DNA of 64,000 nt, taken from the NCBI RefSeq assembly GCF_037095755.1, contig NZ_JBAWKJ010000002.1:868001-932000 (forward strand). Direction: 5' to 3'. The notes under the pieces are model-generated. The model did not search any database and had not been told where the DNA came from. It was given only the letters and a program-made list of their open reading frames with translations. This DNA comes from Sphingopyxis sp. CCNWLW2 (GTDB lineage Bacteria; Pseudomonadota; Alphaproteobacteria; Sphingomonadales; Sphingomonadaceae). Below, in pieces: positions 62,425 through 64,000 of the stretch (position 1 is its first letter; the number at the start of each line of letters is the position of its first letter). Both the position numbers and the translations under genes were made by a program.

Positions 62425-64000
62425 ATGCGATCGATACGTTCCAAAAAGGCGACGGCGATGGTTTCGTTGACGGCGCTGAGCTTGATGCTGGCTGGCTGCG
62501 GCGGCGGGAGCGGGGGCGTCAACTCAACACCCCCGCCGCCGACGTCTACGCCGACACCCACGCCGACGCCCACGCCCACGCCCGTGCCGACACCTACTCC
62601 GATCCCGACGCCCACGCCCACGCCTACACCTACGCCCGTGCCGACACCGACACCGACACCGACGCCCACACCCACGCCGACACCGACACCCACGCCGACA
62701 CCCACGCCTACTCCGATCCCGACGCCTACCCCAACGCCGCCCAAAATCTTGGGAAAGCCAACGGTCAGTTCGACATTTGCGGCCTTAGCCAACGCGGTCA
62801 GCGTCGATTATGATGCCGGCCGTGCCCAACCCGCGTCCGGCGGTGCGGTGACGGATGCCAGCCTGGCCTATGACGCTGGCACGGACAGCTTTACCCTCAA
62901 AGCCGGTTCCGAACAGCTCGTCTTCGGACCGGGCGATTTTAAGGTCCTGTCCTCCAAGGGGACGCGCCACGAGAAAATCGATGGGGACAAGATCACCCAA
63001 CTCGACCTCGATTGGGGCGCGCAGACTGACTTCACGACCACCCCTGGCTATGTGGTGCTTGCCCAGCTCATTTCCCGGCAGCGCGACGTTGCCACCAGTA
63101 TTGATCGCTATCGCGCGATCGATTTCGCTTTCGGCCTGCCCAGTGCCGCGTCCGCCGTGCCCAGGTCCGGCAATGCCGCCTATGACCTGACCTTCAGCGG
63201 CACCCGCTCCTCCAATGCCTCAGCCAATTTGCTGGATGTGGCAGGGCACGGAACCGCGCTGGTCGACTTCGGAACCGGACGGCTCGAAATCGCCGCCAAG
63301 ACTTTCACGTTCAATTTTTTCGGCGGCGGCGTCATCAGCACCGAAAGCGATGGAGAGGTGAAGGCTGTCGGCGCAATCGTCGCGGGCGAAAACCGTTTTA
63401 CGGGCAGGTTCATCGCACAGGCGGGCGCATCCGATAGTTATGCGGGCGACATGACCGGATCCTTTTTCGGACCTGCCGCCGAGGATATCGGCGGGGCGCT
63501 CTATGGCGCCTCGGGCTCGCTCTATTACAGCCTCGCCTTCGCCGGCTATGGCCTGCCGGAGACCGCGGCCGGCGATACGCTTGCCAATCTGAAAGGGGTG
63601 CCCCGCTTCCGAACGGTCAAGACGACCGTCTCGCTGCCTGGCTCGGGGCTCCTGTATCCGCCACCGTTGGCGGAAACGATCCGTTACAATGCCGACACCG
63701 GCACCTATACGTTCCCCGCCGGAGCAAATGTGGGGCTTTTTCTTGCAGTCGGCCCCGCCAATCGCGCTGCGGACAAGGATGCGGGCGACCTGCGCGCCTA
63801 TGCGGGGACAGAGACGGTCGCCGGTACGAAGATAGATTATTCGGTTGGCTTGTTCGATGGCAATACCGATGGCATCGAATTGACATATGCCAGCTTCATG
63901 CGTGTTTTCACGCATCGCGATAGCGGCGGCGACGGCCTCGAATATATCGGCTTCGGCAGCTTCACCCCGCCCGATCAATTGCCGCGGAGCGGCAGCGCCA
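62425..64000 (+). CDS. TbpB-like surface lipoprotein, cut by window end
   Basis: Lipoprotein with lipobox LAGC (Cys25) and a GGGSGG start after it, then a Pro-Thr stalk of about 75 residues (62524-62750), then a beta-rich region. The motif [19 protein letters not shown] is the signature of the TbpB beta-barrel (transferrin-binding-protein-like) domain. At least 525 codons are visible without a stop, so the gene continues. It is probably carried to the cell surface by the Slam protein encoded just upstream. The ATG at 62425 is spaced well from GGGG; one at 62419 is too close. The ligand is unknown. Confidence 0.85.
   Translation, partial: MRSIRSKKATAMVSLTALSLMLAGCGGGSGGVNSTPPPPTSTPTPTPTPTPTPVPTPTPIPTPTPTPTPTPVPTPTPTPTPTPTPTPTPTPTPTPTPIPTPTPTPPKILGKPTVSSTFAALANAVSVDYDAGRAQPASGGAVTDASLAYDAGTDSFTLKAGSEQLVFGPGDFKVLSSKGTRHEKIDGDKITQLDLDWGAQTDFTTTPGYVVLAQLISRQRDVATSIDRYRAIDFAFGLPSAASAVPRSGNAAYDLTFSGTRSSNASANLLDVAGHGTALVDFGTGRLEIAAKTFTFNFFGGGVISTESDGEVKAVGAIVAGENRFTGRFIAQAGASDSYAGDMTGSFFGPAAEDIGGALYGASGSLYYSLAFAGYGLPETAAGDTLANLKGVPRFRTVKTTVSLPGSGLLYPPPLAETIRYNADTGTYTFPAGANVGLFLAVGPANRAADKDAGDLRAYAGTETVAGTKIDYSVGLFDGNTDGIELTYASFMRVFTHRDSGGDGLEYIGFGSFTPPDQLPRSGSA
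62524..62750 (+). repeat. Pro-Thr stalk repeat in the TbpB-like gene
   Basis: Short CCx-ACx codon pairs alternate to code Pro-Thr, with a few PV and PI interruptions. The period-6 DNA repeat (such as CCGACACCGACACC) may change length by slippage while keeping frame in steps of six. Confidence 0.85.

Noticed and set aside
61857..62792. Open frame on the minus strand with a GVGVGV run
   Set aside because: The run is the complement of the Pro-Thr stalk codons; the plus strand has the Slam and lipoprotein genes with signal sequence, ribosome binding sites and family motifs.
1..64000. tRNA, rRNA, insertion sequence or prophage genes
   Set aside because: I scanned intergenic spaces and gene content and found no tRNA cloverleaf, rRNA core sequence, transposase or phage gene; a covariance-model search would be needed to exclude small RNAs.

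Overview
The window looks like chromosomal DNA of a high-GC alphaproteobacterium of the order Sphingomonadales, most like Sphingopyxis. This is an inference from gene content, namely a Caulobacter-type TonB receptor with SapC and tryptophan-halogenase-like genes, a class I lysyl-tRNA synthetase, the order rpmF-plsX-fabH-ihfA-merR, and sphingomonad-style palindromic repeats. Genes are packed tightly, often with 1-8 base overlaps. I see no tRNA, rRNA, CRISPR array, insertion sequence or prophage.

Region 1 (1-11960, all minus strand) is a carbohydrate-uptake locus. In transcription order it holds a TonB-dependent receptor, a terminator-like hairpin, a tryptophan-halogenase-like flavoprotein, a SapC protein, a JmjC/cupin-8 protein, a second halogenase-like protein, a LacI-family repressor, an MFS transporter and a GH3 beta-glucosidase cut by the window edge. 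Near-palindromic 14-bp sites centred on AACGTT lie inside and just after a strong promoter in front of the receptor gene, and again in front of the GH3 gene. They are good candidates for the operators of the local LacI repressor.

Region 2 (12045-20805, minus) runs ctaC-ctaD-ctaB-small membrane ORF-ctaG-ctaE(COX3)-DUF983-SURF1-thrC-methyltransferase. It encodes an aa3-type cytochrome c oxidase with its heme and copper assembly factors. Region 3 (21039-24753, plus) is pyrE-pdxJ-acpS-lepB and an AI-2E-type permease. Region 4 (24790-39800) is a mixed housekeeping and accessory stretch. It contains an FKBP isomerase, rpsU, a class II aldolase, an orphan 2Fe-2S oxidoreductase subunit, an RcnB-like protein with EF-hand-like repeats, an exported SMI1/KNR4 protein, an amidohydrolase, a GGDEF-EAL-PilZ protein, a fatty acid desaturase, a half-length asparaginase with DUF3291, lysS, DUF4199 with a membrane LuxR regulator, a PilZ protein and an NTF2-like protein.

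Region 5 (39920-52245) carries a DinG/XPD-like helicase, a SixA-like phosphatase, the rpmF-plsX-fabH-ihfA-merR lipid and nucleoid operon, a MAPEG protein, an MBL hydrolase, an aspartic protease, ygfZ, pyrC and rarD. Region 6 (52428-60843) carries small envelope and stress proteins, thiS-VOC-thiG, aroQ-accB-accC and an L,D-transpeptidase. Region 7 (61047-64000, plus) ends with a Slam-type outer-membrane protein and its probable cargo, a TbpB-like surface lipoprotein on a long Pro-Thr stalk that runs off the window.

The features most worth a second look are the LacI operator/promoter arrangement, the halogenase/JmjC/SapC cassette within a sugar locus, the Slam-lipoprotein pair and the 12-residue EF-loop-like repeat protein.
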